Below are positions 10,195-18,698 of a stretch of DNA of 64,000 nt, in pieces. The notes beneath the pieces were generated by a model. The model made no database searches and was not told the origin of the DNA. It was given only the letters and a program-made list of their open reading frames with translations. The translations under genes were made by a program, and so were the position numbers. Origin of the DNA: Acidovorax sp. 107 (GTDB lineage Bacteria; Pseudomonadota; Gammaproteobacteria; Burkholderiales; Burkholderiaceae_C); the NCBI RefSeq assembly GCF_003058055.1, contig NZ_QBTZ01000001.1, positions 3,924,001-3,988,000 of the forward strand. Reading direction: 5' to 3'. The number at the start of each line of letters is the position of its first letter. Positions within the stretch are counted from its first letter, which is position 1.

Positions 10195-10929
10195 ATGCCC
10201 ATGTCATCCACCCCCGAATCCCGCCAGGTCACCCGCATCCCGCGCGCTCGCAGCGGTACCGGCCGCGCCCTGCAAAAAGGCCAGCAGACCAAGGCGGCGA
10301 TCGTCGAGGCGGCGCTGGGCCTGGCCACGCACATCGGGCTGGAGGGCCTGTCCATCGGGGCGCTGGCCGACGTCACAGGCATGAGCAAGTCGGGCGTATT
10401 CGCCCACTTTGGCTCCCGTGAAGAGCTGCAGATCTCCGTCATCCGCGAATACCACACCCGCTTCGAGCAGGAAGTGTTCTACCCCGCCATGTCGGCCCCG
10501 CGCGGCGTCGGCCGCCTGTCTGCGCTGTTCGACAACTGGATGAAGCGCACCTCCATCGAAATCGACTCGGGCTGCATCTATATCAGCGGTGCGGTCGAGT
10601 TCGACGACCGCACCGGGCCCGTGCGCGACGCGCTGGCCAGTTCGGTGCTGACCTGGCACGCCGCCATGCGCCGCGCCATCGAGCAGTGCAAGGAGCTGGG
10701 CGAGCTGCGTGCCGACACCAAGGAAGAGCAGATGCTCTTCGAGATCCACGGTCTCATCCTGGCGCTGCACTACGAGGCGCGGTTCCTGCAGACCCCGGGC
10801 TCCATCGACCGTGCCGTCATGGGCTTTCACAACATCCTGGCGCGCTACAGCGCGCCCGCATCGGCCGCCAAGGCACCCACCGTGGCGCGCCGCAAAGTTT
10901 CCAACCAAACCACCCCATCCAAGGAGTAA
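10195..10929 (+). CDS. TetR/AcrR repressor of the first beta-oxidation operon
   Basis: A 244-residue regulator with an N-terminal HTH (ALADVTGMSKSGVFAHFGSR) and a larger ligand-binding domain beginning near residue 85. It is the first gene of a co-directional run of fatty-acid genes reaching 20349, and the acyl-CoA dehydrogenase starts four bases after its stop. By analogy with FadR/PsrA/FadP-type TetR regulators it probably responds to acyl-CoA, but that is inference. The operator palindrome sits where a ribosome binding site would be expected, so little leader remains. ATGs at 10195 and 10201 are equally plausible starts. Confidence 0.88.
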   Translation: MPMSSTPESRQVTRIPRARSGTGRALQKGQQTKAAIVEAALGLATHIGLEGLSIGALADVTGMSKSGVFAHFGSREELQISVIREYHTRFEQEVFYPAMSAPRGVGRLSALFDNWMKRTSIEIDSGCIYISGAVEFDDRTGPVRDALASSVLTWHAAMRRAIEQCKELGELRADTKEEQMLFEIHGLILALHYEARFLQTPGSIDRAVMGFHNILARYSAPASAAKAPTVARRKVSNQTTPSKE

Positions 10930-10933
10930 ACCC

Positions 10934-12730
10934 ATGCCTAGCTATACGCCGCCCCTGCGCGACATGCAATTCGTCATGCACGAAGTGCTCAAGGTCAGCG
11001 ATGAATTCAAGGCAATGCCGCCCCATGCCGAGGTGGATGTGGACACGATCAATGCCGTGCTCGAAGAAGCCGGCAAATTCGCTGCCGAGGTGACCTTCCC
11101 ATTGAACATCAGCGGCGACACCGAAGGCTGCGTGCTGGACAAGACGACGCACGAAGTGAAGCCCCCGTCGGGCTTCAAGGACGCCTACGCCAAGTACGTC
11201 GAAGGCGGATGGGCGGCGCTGTCGTGCGACCCCGCTTACGGTGGCCAGGGCCTGCCCTTCGTGCTGAATCAGTGCCTGTACGAAATGATGAACTCGGCCA
11301 ACCAGGCCTGGACCATGTACCCCGGCCTGTCGCACGGCGCGTATGAAGCCCTGCACGCCCACGGCACCGAAGAACAAAAGAAGATCTACCTGCCCAAGCT
11401 GACCAGCGGCGAGTGGACCGGCACCATGTGCCTGACCGAACCCCATTGCGGCACCGACCTGGGCCTCCTGCGCACCAAGGCCGAACCCCAAGCCGACGGC
11501 ACCTACAAGATCACCGGCAACAAGATCTTCATCAGCGCCGGCGAGCACGACATGACCGCCAACATCGTGCACCTGGTGCTGGCCCGCCTGCCCGATGCGC
11601 CCAAGGGCAGCAAGGGCATCAGCCTGTTCGTCGTGCCCAAGTTCAACGTGAAGGCTGATGGCAGCCTGGGCGAGCGCAACCCGATCTTCTGTACGGGCCT
11701 GGAGCACAAGATGGGCATCCACGGCAACGCCACCGCGCAGATCGCCATCGACGGCGCCATCGGCACCATGGTGGGCCAGCCCAACAAGGGCCTGGCCGCC
11801 ATGTTCGTGATGATGAACGCCGCCCGCCTGGGCGTGGGCAACCAGTCGCTGGGCCTGACCGAAGTGGCTTACCAGAACGCCCTGGCCTACGCCAAGGACC
11901 GCATCCAGATGCGCAGCCTGTCGGGCACCAAGGCCAAGGACAAGGACGCCGACCCCATCATCGTGCACCCCGATGTGCGCAAGATGCTGCTCACGGCCAA
12001 GGCGTACGCCGAGGGCGGCCGCGCGCTGCAGATCTTCTGCACGCTGCTGCTGGACAAAGTGCACAGCCACCCCGACGAAAAGGTGCGTGCCGAATCCGAA
12101 GAGATGGTGGCGCTGCTCACCCCCATCGTGAAGGCCTTCATCACCGACAACGGCCACATTTCCACCAACGCCTGCATGCAGGTCTTCGGCGGCCACGGCT
12201 TCATCAAGGAATGGGGCATGGAGCAGTACGTGCGCGACAACCGCATCAACATGATCTATGAAGGCACCAACACCATCCAGTCGCTGGACCTGCTGGGCCG
12301 CAAGATCCTGGGCAACAACGGCGCCACGCTGAAAAAGCTGGGCAAGCTGATCGGCAAGCTGGTGGAAGAAGAAGGCGTGAACGAGAAGATGGCCGAGTTC
12401 ATCAACCCCATCGCGATGCTGGGCGACCAGATGACCAAGTTCACCACCGAGATCGGTTTCAAGGGCATGCAGAACCCCGACGAAGTGGGCGCCGCTGCCG
12501 TGGACTACCTGCGCGTGGCTGGCCACCTGGTGTTCGGCTACCTGTTTGCCCGCATGGCCCAGGTGGCCCTGCGCGAGATCGCGGCTGGCAACACCGACCC
12601 GTTCTACGGCGCCAAGCTGCAGACCGCACGTTTCTACTTCGCCAAGCTGTTCCCCGAAACGGCGACGCTGATGCGCACGGCCCGCGCCGGCAGCAAGGTG
12701 CTGATGGACACCGACCTGGCCCTGGCCTGA
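10934..12730 (+). CDS. Acyl-CoA dehydrogenase, long form (about 600 aa)
   Basis: A 598-residue flavoenzyme that introduces the 2,3-double bond into acyl-CoA, the first step of beta-oxidation. The FAD/substrate region includes MCLTEPHCGTDLGLL and NKIFISAGEHD. The C-terminal part has QVFGGHGFIKEWGMEQYVRD and MIYEGTNTIQSLDL. The length and the extra C-terminal domain (about residues 460-598) match the long acyl-CoA dehydrogenases usually encoded next to FadN-type enzymes and thiolases, as here. The ATG at 10934 follows an AAGGAGTAAACCC ribosome binding site that overlaps the end of the TetR gene. Confidence 0.95.
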   Translation: MPSYTPPLRDMQFVMHEVLKVSDEFKAMPPHAEVDVDTINAVLEEAGKFAAEVTFPLNISGDTEGCVLDKTTHEVKPPSGFKDAYAKYVEGGWAALSCDPAYGGQGLPFVLNQCLYEMMNSANQAWTMYPGLSHGAYEALHAHGTEEQKKIYLPKLTSGEWTGTMCLTEPHCGTDLGLLRTKAEPQADGTYKITGNKIFISAGEHDMTANIVHLVLARLPDAPKGSKGISLFVVPKFNVKADGSLGERNPIFCTGLEHKMGIHGNATAQIAIDGAIGTMVGQPNKGLAAMFVMMNAARLGVGNQSLGLTEVAYQNALAYAKDRIQMRSLSGTKAKDKDADPIIVHPDVRKMLLTAKAYAEGGRALQIFCTLLLDKVHSHPDEKVRAESEEMVALLTPIVKAFITDNGHISTNACMQVFGGHGFIKEWGMEQYVRDNRINMIYEGTNTIQSLDLLGRKILGNNGATLKKLGKLIGKLVEEEGVNEKMAEFINPIAMLGDQMTKFTTEIGFKGMQNPDEVGAAAVDYLRVAGHLVFGYLFARMAQVALREIAAGNTDPFYGAKLQTARFYFAKLFPETATLMRTARAGSKVLMDTDLALA

Positions 12731-12754
12731 TCGGTGCCGGATGCAGATTTCAAG

Positions 12755-12815
12755 CCTTCTGGCCCGGGAGTGCACATGTTCAAAGCGGTAGTGGCTATTG
12801 TTTTGGTAGCGGGTG
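12755..12815. repeat. Possible degenerate copy of the dispersed repeat over a start codon
   Basis: The bases CAAAGCGGTAGTGGCTATTG followed by TTTTGGTAGC resemble the right half of the repeat family (compare GCGCTGGCAGCTATTGTTTT at 20397-20416). The left half is poorly conserved. It spans the start codon and most of the signal peptide of the DUF2147 gene. The match may be coincidental. Confidence 0.35.
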
Positions 12816-13213
12816 CGCTGCCCGTCTGGGCGCAGATGACACCCGAAGGCCTGTGGCGCAACATCGACGACAAGACCGGCGAAGCCAAGGCCGAGATCCG
12901 CATCCGTGACACCGGCAGCGGCGTGCTGAACGGGGCGCTGGAAAAGCGTCTGTCCAAGGACGCCAAGCCCAATGATGTCTGCGAGGAGTGCTCCGACGAC
13001 CGCAAGGGCAAGCCCTTGGTGGGCTTGGAGATCATCCGCGGCGCCAAGAAGGCCGATGACAAGGAAGTGTGGGAGGGCGGCAAGATCCTCGACCCCGAGA
13101 ACGGCCGCAACTACACCCTGCGCATGACCCCCATCGAAGGCGGCAAGAAGCTCGAAGTGCGCGGCTCGATCGGCCCGTTCGGCCGCACGCAAACCTGGAT
13201 CCGCATCCAGTAA
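12776..13213 (+). CDS. DUF2147 secreted protein
   Basis: A 145-residue protein with a signal peptide of about 20 residues ending ALPVWAQ, then a mature domain beginning MTPEGLWRNIDDKTGEAKAE. The domain matches the DUF2147 pattern, a small beta-barrel-like periplasmic family of unknown function. Cys residues in a DVCEECSDD segment could bind metal or form a disulphide. I start at the ATG at 12776 because it places the signal peptide at the N-terminus. It lies between the acyl-CoA dehydrogenase and FadN-type genes and is probably co-transcribed; a link to fatty-acid use is only contextual. Confidence 0.82.
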   Translation: MFKAVVAIVLVAGALPVWAQMTPEGLWRNIDDKTGEAKAEIRIRDTGSGVLNGALEKRLSKDAKPNDVCEECSDDRKGKPLVGLEIIRGAKKADDKEVWEGGKILDPENGRNYTLRMTPIEGGKKLEVRGSIGPFGRTQTWIRIQ

Positions 13214-13280
13214 ACCCCATTCCCGTGGCCTTGCGCGCCCCCTGCGGTGTTGCGCAACGCCCCAACCAGGAACCCAACCC

Positions 13281-15683
13281 ATGTCCCGATTCCAAGTGAA
13301 AAAAGTCGCCGTGCTCGGCGCAGGCGTGATGGGCGCGCAGATCGCCGCCCACCTCGTCAACGTGAAGGTGCCCGTGGTGCTGTTCGACCTTCCCGCCAAA
13401 GAAGGCCCGAAGAACGGCATCGTCACCAAGGCCGTCGAAGGCCTGAAGAAGCTCAAGCCCTCGCCCCTGGGCGTGGCCGACGACGCAGCGCTGATCCAGC
13501 AGGCCAACTACGAAGAGCACATGCACCTGCTCAAGGAATGCGACCTCGTGATCGAGGCCATTGCCGAGCGCATGGACTGGAAGCTCGATCTGTACACGAA
13601 GATCGCGCCCCACGTGGCCAAGCACGCCATCCTGGCGTCCAACACCTCGGGCCTGTCGATCACCAAGCTCTCCGAAGTGCTGCCCGAGAGCATCAAGCCG
13701 CGCTTTTGCGGGATCCACTTCTTCAACCCACCGCGCTACATGACGCTGGTGGAGCTGATCAACACCCCCACCACCCAGCCTGAAGTGCTCGACCAGCTCG
13801 AAGCCTTCGTCACCAGCGGCCTGGGCAAGGGCGTGGTGCGCGCGCACGACACGCCCAACTTCGTGGCCAACCGCGTCGGCATCGCCGGCATGCTGGCCAC
13901 CATGAAAGAGGTCGAGAACTTCGGCCTGACCTACGACGTGGTGGACGACCTCACCGGCAAGAAGCTCGGTCGTGCATCCAGCGGCACCTTCCGCACCGCC
14001 GACGTGGTGGGCCTGGACACCATGGCCCACGTGATCAAGACGCTGCAGTGCAACCTGAGCATCGAGACTGACCCCTTTTACGAAAGCTTTGGCACGCCCG
14101 CCGTGCTGAAAAAGCTGCTGGAACTGGGCAACCTGGGCCAGAAGGCCAAGGCAGGTTTCTTCAAGAAGGTTGGCCGTGATGTGATGCGCTTCGAGCTGGA
14201 GAGCGAAGAGTACGTGCCCGCCGGCCAGAAGGCCGACGAGGTGTACGCGCGCATGCTCAAGAAGCCCGCCGCCGAACGCCTGCGCCTGCTGCGCAACGCC
14301 GAAGGCGCGCCCGGCCAGTTCCTGTGGGCCATTCTGCGCAACAGCTTCCACTACGCCGCCGTGCACCTGGGCACCATCGCCGATAACGCGCGCGACGTGG
14401 ACCAGGCCATGCGCTGGGGCTTCGGCATGAAGCAAGGCCCCTTCGAGCTGTGGCAAGAAGCAGGCTGGCTCGAAGTCGCCAAGATGATTCAGGAAGACAT
14501 CGACGCCGGCAAAGCCCTGTGCAAGGCACCGCTGCCCGAGTGGGTGTTCAAGGGGCCCGTTGCCGAAGCCGGTGGCGTGCACACCGCGCAAGGCTCGTGG
14601 AGCGCTTCGCAGAACAAGTTTGTGCCCCGTCGCCAGCTGCCCGTGTACCAGCGCCAGATCTTCCCCGAGGCTCTGTTGGGCGAATCCAACCTGCCCGACT
14701 GGCGCACCGCTGGTACGACCATTGCTGAATCGAAAGCCCTGCGCACCTGGACGCTGGATGGCCAAGTGATCATCGCCAGCATCAAGAACAAGATGCACGC
14801 CATCAGCCCCGAAGTGATGGAGGGCCTGATGGAAGCCTTGGAGCTGGCCGAGTCTGAATACCAGGGCATGGTCATCTGGTCCGGTGACGCGCCTTTCAGC
14901 GTGGGCGCTGACCTGGAAGCCACGATGCCCGCCTTCATGGTCGGCGGCGCCGATGCGGTGGAAAGCATCGAGCAAGAGCTGCAGAACCTGATGCTGCGCA
15001 TCCGCTACGCGCAGGTGCCCGTCGTCGCTGCCATTCACGGCATGGCGCTGGGCGGTGGCTGCGAGCTGGCCGTGTATTCGGCCAAGCGCGTGGCGCACAT
15101 AGAAAGCTACATCGGCCTGGTGGAGGTGGGTGTGGGCCTGGTGCCCGGCGCTGGCGGCCTGACCTACATCGCCCGCCGCGCGGCCGAGAACATGGCGGCA
15201 TCTACCGGCAAGGACATCCTGCCCTTCCTGACCGAAGGCTTCACCGCTGCTGCCATGGCCAAGGTGGGCACCAGCGCGCTCGAATCGCGCAAGCTGGGCT
15301 ACCTGCTGGAGTCCGACGTCATCGTTCCGCACAAGGACGAGTTGCTGTTCGTGGCCATCAACGAAGCCAAGTCCATGGCTGCCAGTGGCTGGCGTGCACC
15401 GCACAAGCGCCTGTTCCCCGTGGCGGGCCGCAGTGGCCTGGCCACCATCAAGGCGCAGCTGGTGAACATGCGCGACGGCGGCTTCATCAGCGCCTATGAC
15501 TTCAAGGTCAGCACCATGATCGCCGAGGTGGTCTGCGGCGGTAACGTGGATGCCGGTGCCCTGGTGAGCGAGGAATACCTGCTCACGCTGGAGCGCAAGG
15601 TGTTCTGCCACCTGATTGCACAGCCCAAGACGCACGAGCGCATCCTGGGCATGCTGTCCACCGGCAAGCCGGTCCGGAATTGA
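13281..15683 (+). CDS. FadN-type 3-hydroxyacyl-CoA dehydrogenase/enoyl-CoA hydratase
   Basis: An 800-residue bifunctional beta-oxidation enzyme. The N-terminal half is the NAD-dependent dehydrogenase: KKVAVLGAGVMGAQIAAHL binds NAD, then ASNTSGLSI and GIHFFNPPRYMTLVELI. The C-terminal part (about residues 480-700) is an enoyl-CoA hydratase/crotonase domain with FSVGADLEA and HGMALGGGCELAVYSA. The dehydrogenase-then-hydratase order is that of FadN, the reverse of FadB/FadJ. It hydrates trans-2-enoyl-CoA and oxidises the resulting 3-hydroxyacyl-CoA. The thiolase for the last step is encoded 0.7 kb downstream. The ATG follows AACCAGGAACCCAACCC. Confidence 0.95.
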   Translation: MSRFQVKKVAVLGAGVMGAQIAAHLVNVKVPVVLFDLPAKEGPKNGIVTKAVEGLKKLKPSPLGVADDAALIQQANYEEHMHLLKECDLVIEAIAERMDWKLDLYTKIAPHVAKHAILASNTSGLSITKLSEVLPESIKPRFCGIHFFNPPRYMTLVELINTPTTQPEVLDQLEAFVTSGLGKGVVRAHDTPNFVANRVGIAGMLATMKEVENFGLTYDVVDDLTGKKLGRASSGTFRTADVVGLDTMAHVIKTLQCNLSIETDPFYESFGTPAVLKKLLELGNLGQKAKAGFFKKVGRDVMRFELESEEYVPAGQKADEVYARMLKKPAAERLRLLRNAEGAPGQFLWAILRNSFHYAAVHLGTIADNARDVDQAMRWGFGMKQGPFELWQEAGWLEVAKMIQEDIDAGKALCKAPLPEWVFKGPVAEAGGVHTAQGSWSASQNKFVPRRQLPVYQRQIFPEALLGESNLPDWRTAGTTIAESKALRTWTLDGQVIIASIKNKMHAISPEVMEGLMEALELAESEYQGMVIWSGDAPFSVGADLEATMPAFMVGGADAVESIEQELQNLMLRIRYAQVPVVAAIHGMALGGGCELAVYSAKRVAHIESYIGLVEVGVGLVPGAGGLTYIARRAAENMAASTGKDILPFLTEGFTAAAMAKVGTSALESRKLGYLLESDVIVPHKDELLFVAINEAKSMAASGWRAPHKRLFPVAGRSGLATIKAQLVNMRDGGFISAYDFKVSTMIAEVVCGGNVDAGALVSEEYLLTLERKVFCHLIAQPKTHERILGMLSTGKPVRN

Positions 15684-15689
15684 TGATGC

Positions 15690-15790
15690 ACCCCCTGAGT
15701 CGCTTCGCGCCTTCCCCCTCTCCTGCGGGAGGGGGACGCACCCGGTGGCCTGGCAAAGCCAGTTCCACGGGTGCACTGGCCTGTGCTGTG
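15690..15790. repeat. Short intergenic repeat-like segment with hairpin
   Basis: The gap between the FadN-type and thioesterase genes holds a C-rich/G-rich hairpin at 15714-15735 (CCCCCTC... paired with ...GAGGGGG). Its style, CCCCTGAGTCGC followed by a C-rich/G-rich stem, resembles a short dispersed segment I recall from Acidovorax intergenic regions. It may reduce read-through, but there is no T tract. Confidence 0.4.
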
Positions 15791-15837
15791 CCTGTGTTAT
15801 TCGCACTGGGTAGCGGGCTGCGTGCTGGAGTTTGGGC

Positions 15838-16350
15838 ATGACCGAATTGCACGCCCCCAACAAACTCCAGCGCTCGCTGATGCGCCTGGACGAGGCACCC
15901 GCCTTCATGCGCGGCTTCGTGCAGAACATCATCCTGCGCCGGGCCGTGCCTTTCACCGGCACGGCCGGGGTGAAGTTCGTATCGCTCACGCCCGAGCGTG
16001 TCGAGGTGCACCTGGCCAACAACCACCGCGTGCAAAACCACATCGGTGGCGTGCACGCCTCGGCCATGAACCTGCTGGCCGAAACGGCCACCGGCATGGT
16101 GGTGGGCATGAACGTGCGCGATGACTGCCTGCCGCTGGCCAAGGAGCTGAGCATGGCGTTCAAGAAGCGCGCCACGGGTGGCCTCAAGGCCGTGGCCACG
16201 CTCACCGCTGAGCAGCGCGCCGCCATGTTGGCCAGCGACAGGGGCGAGGTGCAGGTGCAAGTCACTGTGACCGACGAAGCCGGTGTAGAGCCGGTCGAAT
16301 GTGTATTTACGTGGGCCTGGGTTCCTTCCAGCCGCCCCCCCAAGAATTGA
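15838..16350 (+). CDS. Hotdog-fold thioesterase, DUF4442/YiiD type
   Basis: A 170-residue single hotdog-domain protein. The characteristic helix segment reads NHIGGVHASAMNLLAETATG, where H-x-x-A/S and nearby acidic residues form the thioesterase site. Proteins of this group hydrolyse acyl-CoA or act on related acyl thioesters. It lies between the FadN-type enzyme and the thiolase, suggesting release of free CoA or removal of dead-end acyl-CoA during beta-oxidation. The ATG at 15838 is preferred over the TTG two codons upstream. The next gene begins 15 bases after its stop. Confidence 0.8.
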   Translation: MTELHAPNKLQRSLMRLDEAPAFMRGFVQNIILRRAVPFTGTAGVKFVSLTPERVEVHLANNHRVQNHIGGVHASAMNLLAETATGMVVGMNVRDDCLPLAKELSMAFKKRATGGLKAVATLTAEQRAAMLASDRGEVQVQVTVTDEAGVEPVECVFTWAWVPSSRPPKN

Positions 16351-16365
16351 AGGAGTTTCATCACC

Positions 16366-17565
16366 ATGGCTCAAAAACAAGTCCAGGACGCCTACATCGT
16401 CGCCGCCACGCGCACGCCCATCGGGCGCTCGGGCCGCGGCTATTTCAAGAACACCCGCCCCGACGACCTGCTGGTCGCCGCCATCAAGAGCGCCATGCTG
16501 CAGGTGCCCACGCTGGACCCCAAGGCGATTGAAGACGCCATCATCGGCTGCTCGTTCCCCGAAGGCGAGCAGGGCATGAACATGGCCCGCATCGCTGTGG
16601 GCCTGGCGTTCGACCACCCCGTGGGCGGCGTGACGGTCAACCGCTTCTGCGCATCGGGCATCACCGCGCTGCAGATGGCCGCCGACCGCATCCGCGTGGG
16701 CGAGGCCGACGTGCTGATCGCCGGTGGCGCAGAATCCATGAGCCTGGTGCCCATGGGCGGCAACAAGCCCTCGTTCAACGCCGAGATCTTTGCGAAGGAC
16801 GAGAACGTGGGCATCGCCTACGGCATGGGCCTCACCGCAGAAAAGGTCGCCCAGCAGTGGAAGGTGAGCCGCGAAATGCAGGATGCGTTCGCTCTCGAAT
16901 CGCACCTGCGTGCCATCAAGGCCCAAAAGGCGGGTGAGTTCACCGACGAAATCACGCCCTTCGAGATCGTGGAGCGCTCGCCCAATCTGGCCACCGGCGA
17001 GGTGGTGGAAAAGCGTCGCACCGTGAGCCTGGACGAAGGCCCACGCCCCGACACGTCCCTGGAAGGCCTGGCCAAGCTCAAGCCCGTGTTTGCCGCGCGC
17101 GGCAGCGTCACAGCGGGCAACAGCTCGCAGACCAGCGACGGCGCGGGTGCGCTCATCGTCGCCAGCGAAAAGGCCGTGAAGCAGTTTGGCCTGACGCCCC
17201 TGGCGCGTTTTGTGAGCTACGCAGCGCGTGGCGTGCCGCCCGAAATCATGGGCATCGGCCCCATCGAGGCGATTCCTGCGGCGCTGCGTTATGCCGGTCT
17301 CAAGAGCGACGACATTGGCTGGTACGAGCTGAACGAAGCGTTTGCAGCGCAGTCTCTCGCCGTGATCAATACGCTGGGGCTGAACCCTGCGAACGTGAAC
17401 CCCATGGGCGGCGCGATTGCATTGGGGCATCCGCTGGGGGCGACCGGTGCGATCCGTGCGGCGACGGTGGTGCATGCGCTGCGTCGCCACAAGCTGAAGT
17501 ACGGCATGGTCACGATGTGCGTAGGAACAGGCCAAGGCGCCGCCGGCATCATCGAAGCGCTGTGA
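16366..17565 (+). CDS. Acetyl-CoA acyltransferase (thiolase)
   Basis: A 399-residue thiolase that cleaves 3-ketoacyl-CoA with CoA to acetyl-CoA and a shortened acyl-CoA. The nucleophilic Cys is in NRFCASGITALQMAA (about residue 90). NEAFAAQSLAVI precedes the GHPLGATGA histidine motif, and the second catalytic Cys is in CVGTGQGAAG near the C-terminus. It follows the FadN-type gene in the same operon, matching the usual fadN-fadA pairing. A ribosome binding site (AAGGAG) precedes the ATG. Everything needed for activity is present. Confidence 0.96.
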   Translation: MAQKQVQDAYIVAATRTPIGRSGRGYFKNTRPDDLLVAAIKSAMLQVPTLDPKAIEDAIIGCSFPEGEQGMNMARIAVGLAFDHPVGGVTVNRFCASGITALQMAADRIRVGEADVLIAGGAESMSLVPMGGNKPSFNAEIFAKDENVGIAYGMGLTAEKVAQQWKVSREMQDAFALESHLRAIKAQKAGEFTDEITPFEIVERSPNLATGEVVEKRRTVSLDEGPRPDTSLEGLAKLKPVFAARGSVTAGNSSQTSDGAGALIVASEKAVKQFGLTPLARFVSYAARGVPPEIMGIGPIEAIPAALRYAGLKSDDIGWYELNEAFAAQSLAVINTLGLNPANVNPMGGAIALGHPLGATGAIRAATVVHALRRHKLKYGMVTMCVGTGQGAAGIIEAL

Positions 17566-17584
17566 GTTAGCTGGCTACTGCGCG

Positions 17585-17690
17585 GGCCATCTGCGTCGTT
17601 GGGCGGTGCTCGGAATCCTCACGTACCGCAAGTACGTTCCGGTTCCTGCGCTCCGGCCGCCTAGCAGCTGATCCCGCTCGCTACGCCCTG
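17585..17690. repeat. Dispersed intergenic repeat with CGTAC/GTACG palindrome
   Basis: The gap after the thiolase contains GGAATCCTCACGTACCGCAA followed by GTACGTTCCGG, an imperfect palindrome centred on CGTAC-CGCAA-GTACG. I recall the style (GCGTCGTT...GGTGCTCGGAATCCTCACGTAC) as a common burkholderial intergenic repeat. No protein is encoded. Confidence 0.5.
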
Positions 17691-17783
17691 GAGGGTGGGG
17701 TGTGAAGGCAGGGGGCAATGCACTGCCTGTTTTTGTTTTCCATTCAAGCCGGCGCAGATCGGTTTCGAACCAAGGAGACAGAC

Positions 17784-18671
17784 ATGAACAAGCAAACCTT
17801 GCAGGTCAACGGGGCGGTGTCTTTGGCACTGCGTGTCTACGAACCCGAGGGCGCTCCGCGCGCCAGCGTCGTGATCGGCGGCGCGATGGGGGTGCGGCAG
17901 TCGTACTACGAGGCCTTTGCTCTGTGGATGGCGCAGCAGGGGTTCCGGGTCATCACGTTTGACTACCGGGGCCATGGCGATTCGCTGCAGGGCGCCATGC
18001 GCGATGTGAAGGCGGATCTGTTCGACTGGGCGGAGGACTACGAGGCCGTCATCTCCGCCGCCAAGGCTGTGCTGCCGTCGCAGCCGCTGTACCTGCTGGG
18101 GCACAGCCTGGGTGCGCAGCTGCCGGGGTTACTGAAAAAGCCCGAGCAGGTGGCAGGTTTGCTTAGCGTGGCCGCAGGCAGCGGCTACTGGCGTGACAAC
18201 GCGCCGCAGCTCAAGCGCATCGTTCCGTATTTCTGGTGGGTGCTGGTGCCATTGGCCACGCGGCTGTGCGGGTACTTTCCGGGGCGCACGCTCAAGAAGG
18301 TGGGTGACCTGCCGGCAGGCGTGATCCTGCAGTGGCGGCGCTGGTGCCTCGACCCTGCATACAGCGTGGGCGCCGAGGGGCCTGCGGTGGCGCAGAGCTA
18401 TGGTGCTGTGCGGTTCCCGGTGCTGGCGCTGTCCATGTCCGACGACGAGCTGATGACCTTGCGCGGCACGCACAACCTCGTCAACCTGTACGCCAACACC
18501 GAACGCCGCGTGGAGAGCATCACCCCGGCCGACCTGCAGGTGCGGCGCATCGGGCACTTTGGTTTCTTTCACGACCAGTTCCGCCAAAGCCTGTGGCCGC
18601 GCGCAGCGGCTGCGCTGGTTGCCCTGGGTGGTAGCGTTCCCCACGGCGAAGTCTCCGGTACGACGGCCTGA
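17784..18671 (+). CDS. Alpha/beta hydrolase
   Basis: A 295-residue alpha/beta-hydrolase. The nucleophile elbow is GHSLGAQ (Ser in YLLGHSLGAQLPG), preceded by the oxyanion region VVIGGAMGVRQSYYEAFA and the FDYRGHGDS strand. A late GHFGFFHD supplies the likely catalytic His. Esterase, lipase or thioesterase activity is plausible, and the position in a fatty-acid operon suggests hydrolysis of an ester or acyl substrate; the substrate is unknown. The ATG at 17784 has a clear CAAGGAG ribosome binding site, while the longer open frame upstream runs into repeat DNA. Confidence 0.85.
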   Translation: MNKQTLQVNGAVSLALRVYEPEGAPRASVVIGGAMGVRQSYYEAFALWMAQQGFRVITFDYRGHGDSLQGAMRDVKADLFDWAEDYEAVISAAKAVLPSQPLYLLGHSLGAQLPGLLKKPEQVAGLLSVAAGSGYWRDNAPQLKRIVPYFWWVLVPLATRLCGYFPGRTLKKVGDLPAGVILQWRRWCLDPAYSVGAEGPAVAQSYGAVRFPVLALSMSDDELMTLRGTHNLVNLYANTERRVESITPADLQVRRIGHFGFFHDQFRQSLWPRAAAALVALGGSVPHGEVSGTTA

Positions 18672-18698
18672 GCAGTCGTTTCGCGGCACACTCGCAGC

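Noticed and set aside
10817..17535. Very long minus-strand ORFs opposite the beta-oxidation genes (up to more than 1000 codons)
   Set aside because: They mirror the GC-rich plus-strand genes, have His/Gly/Ala-rich compositions with no known motif, and lack ribosome binding sites. They are antisense shadows.
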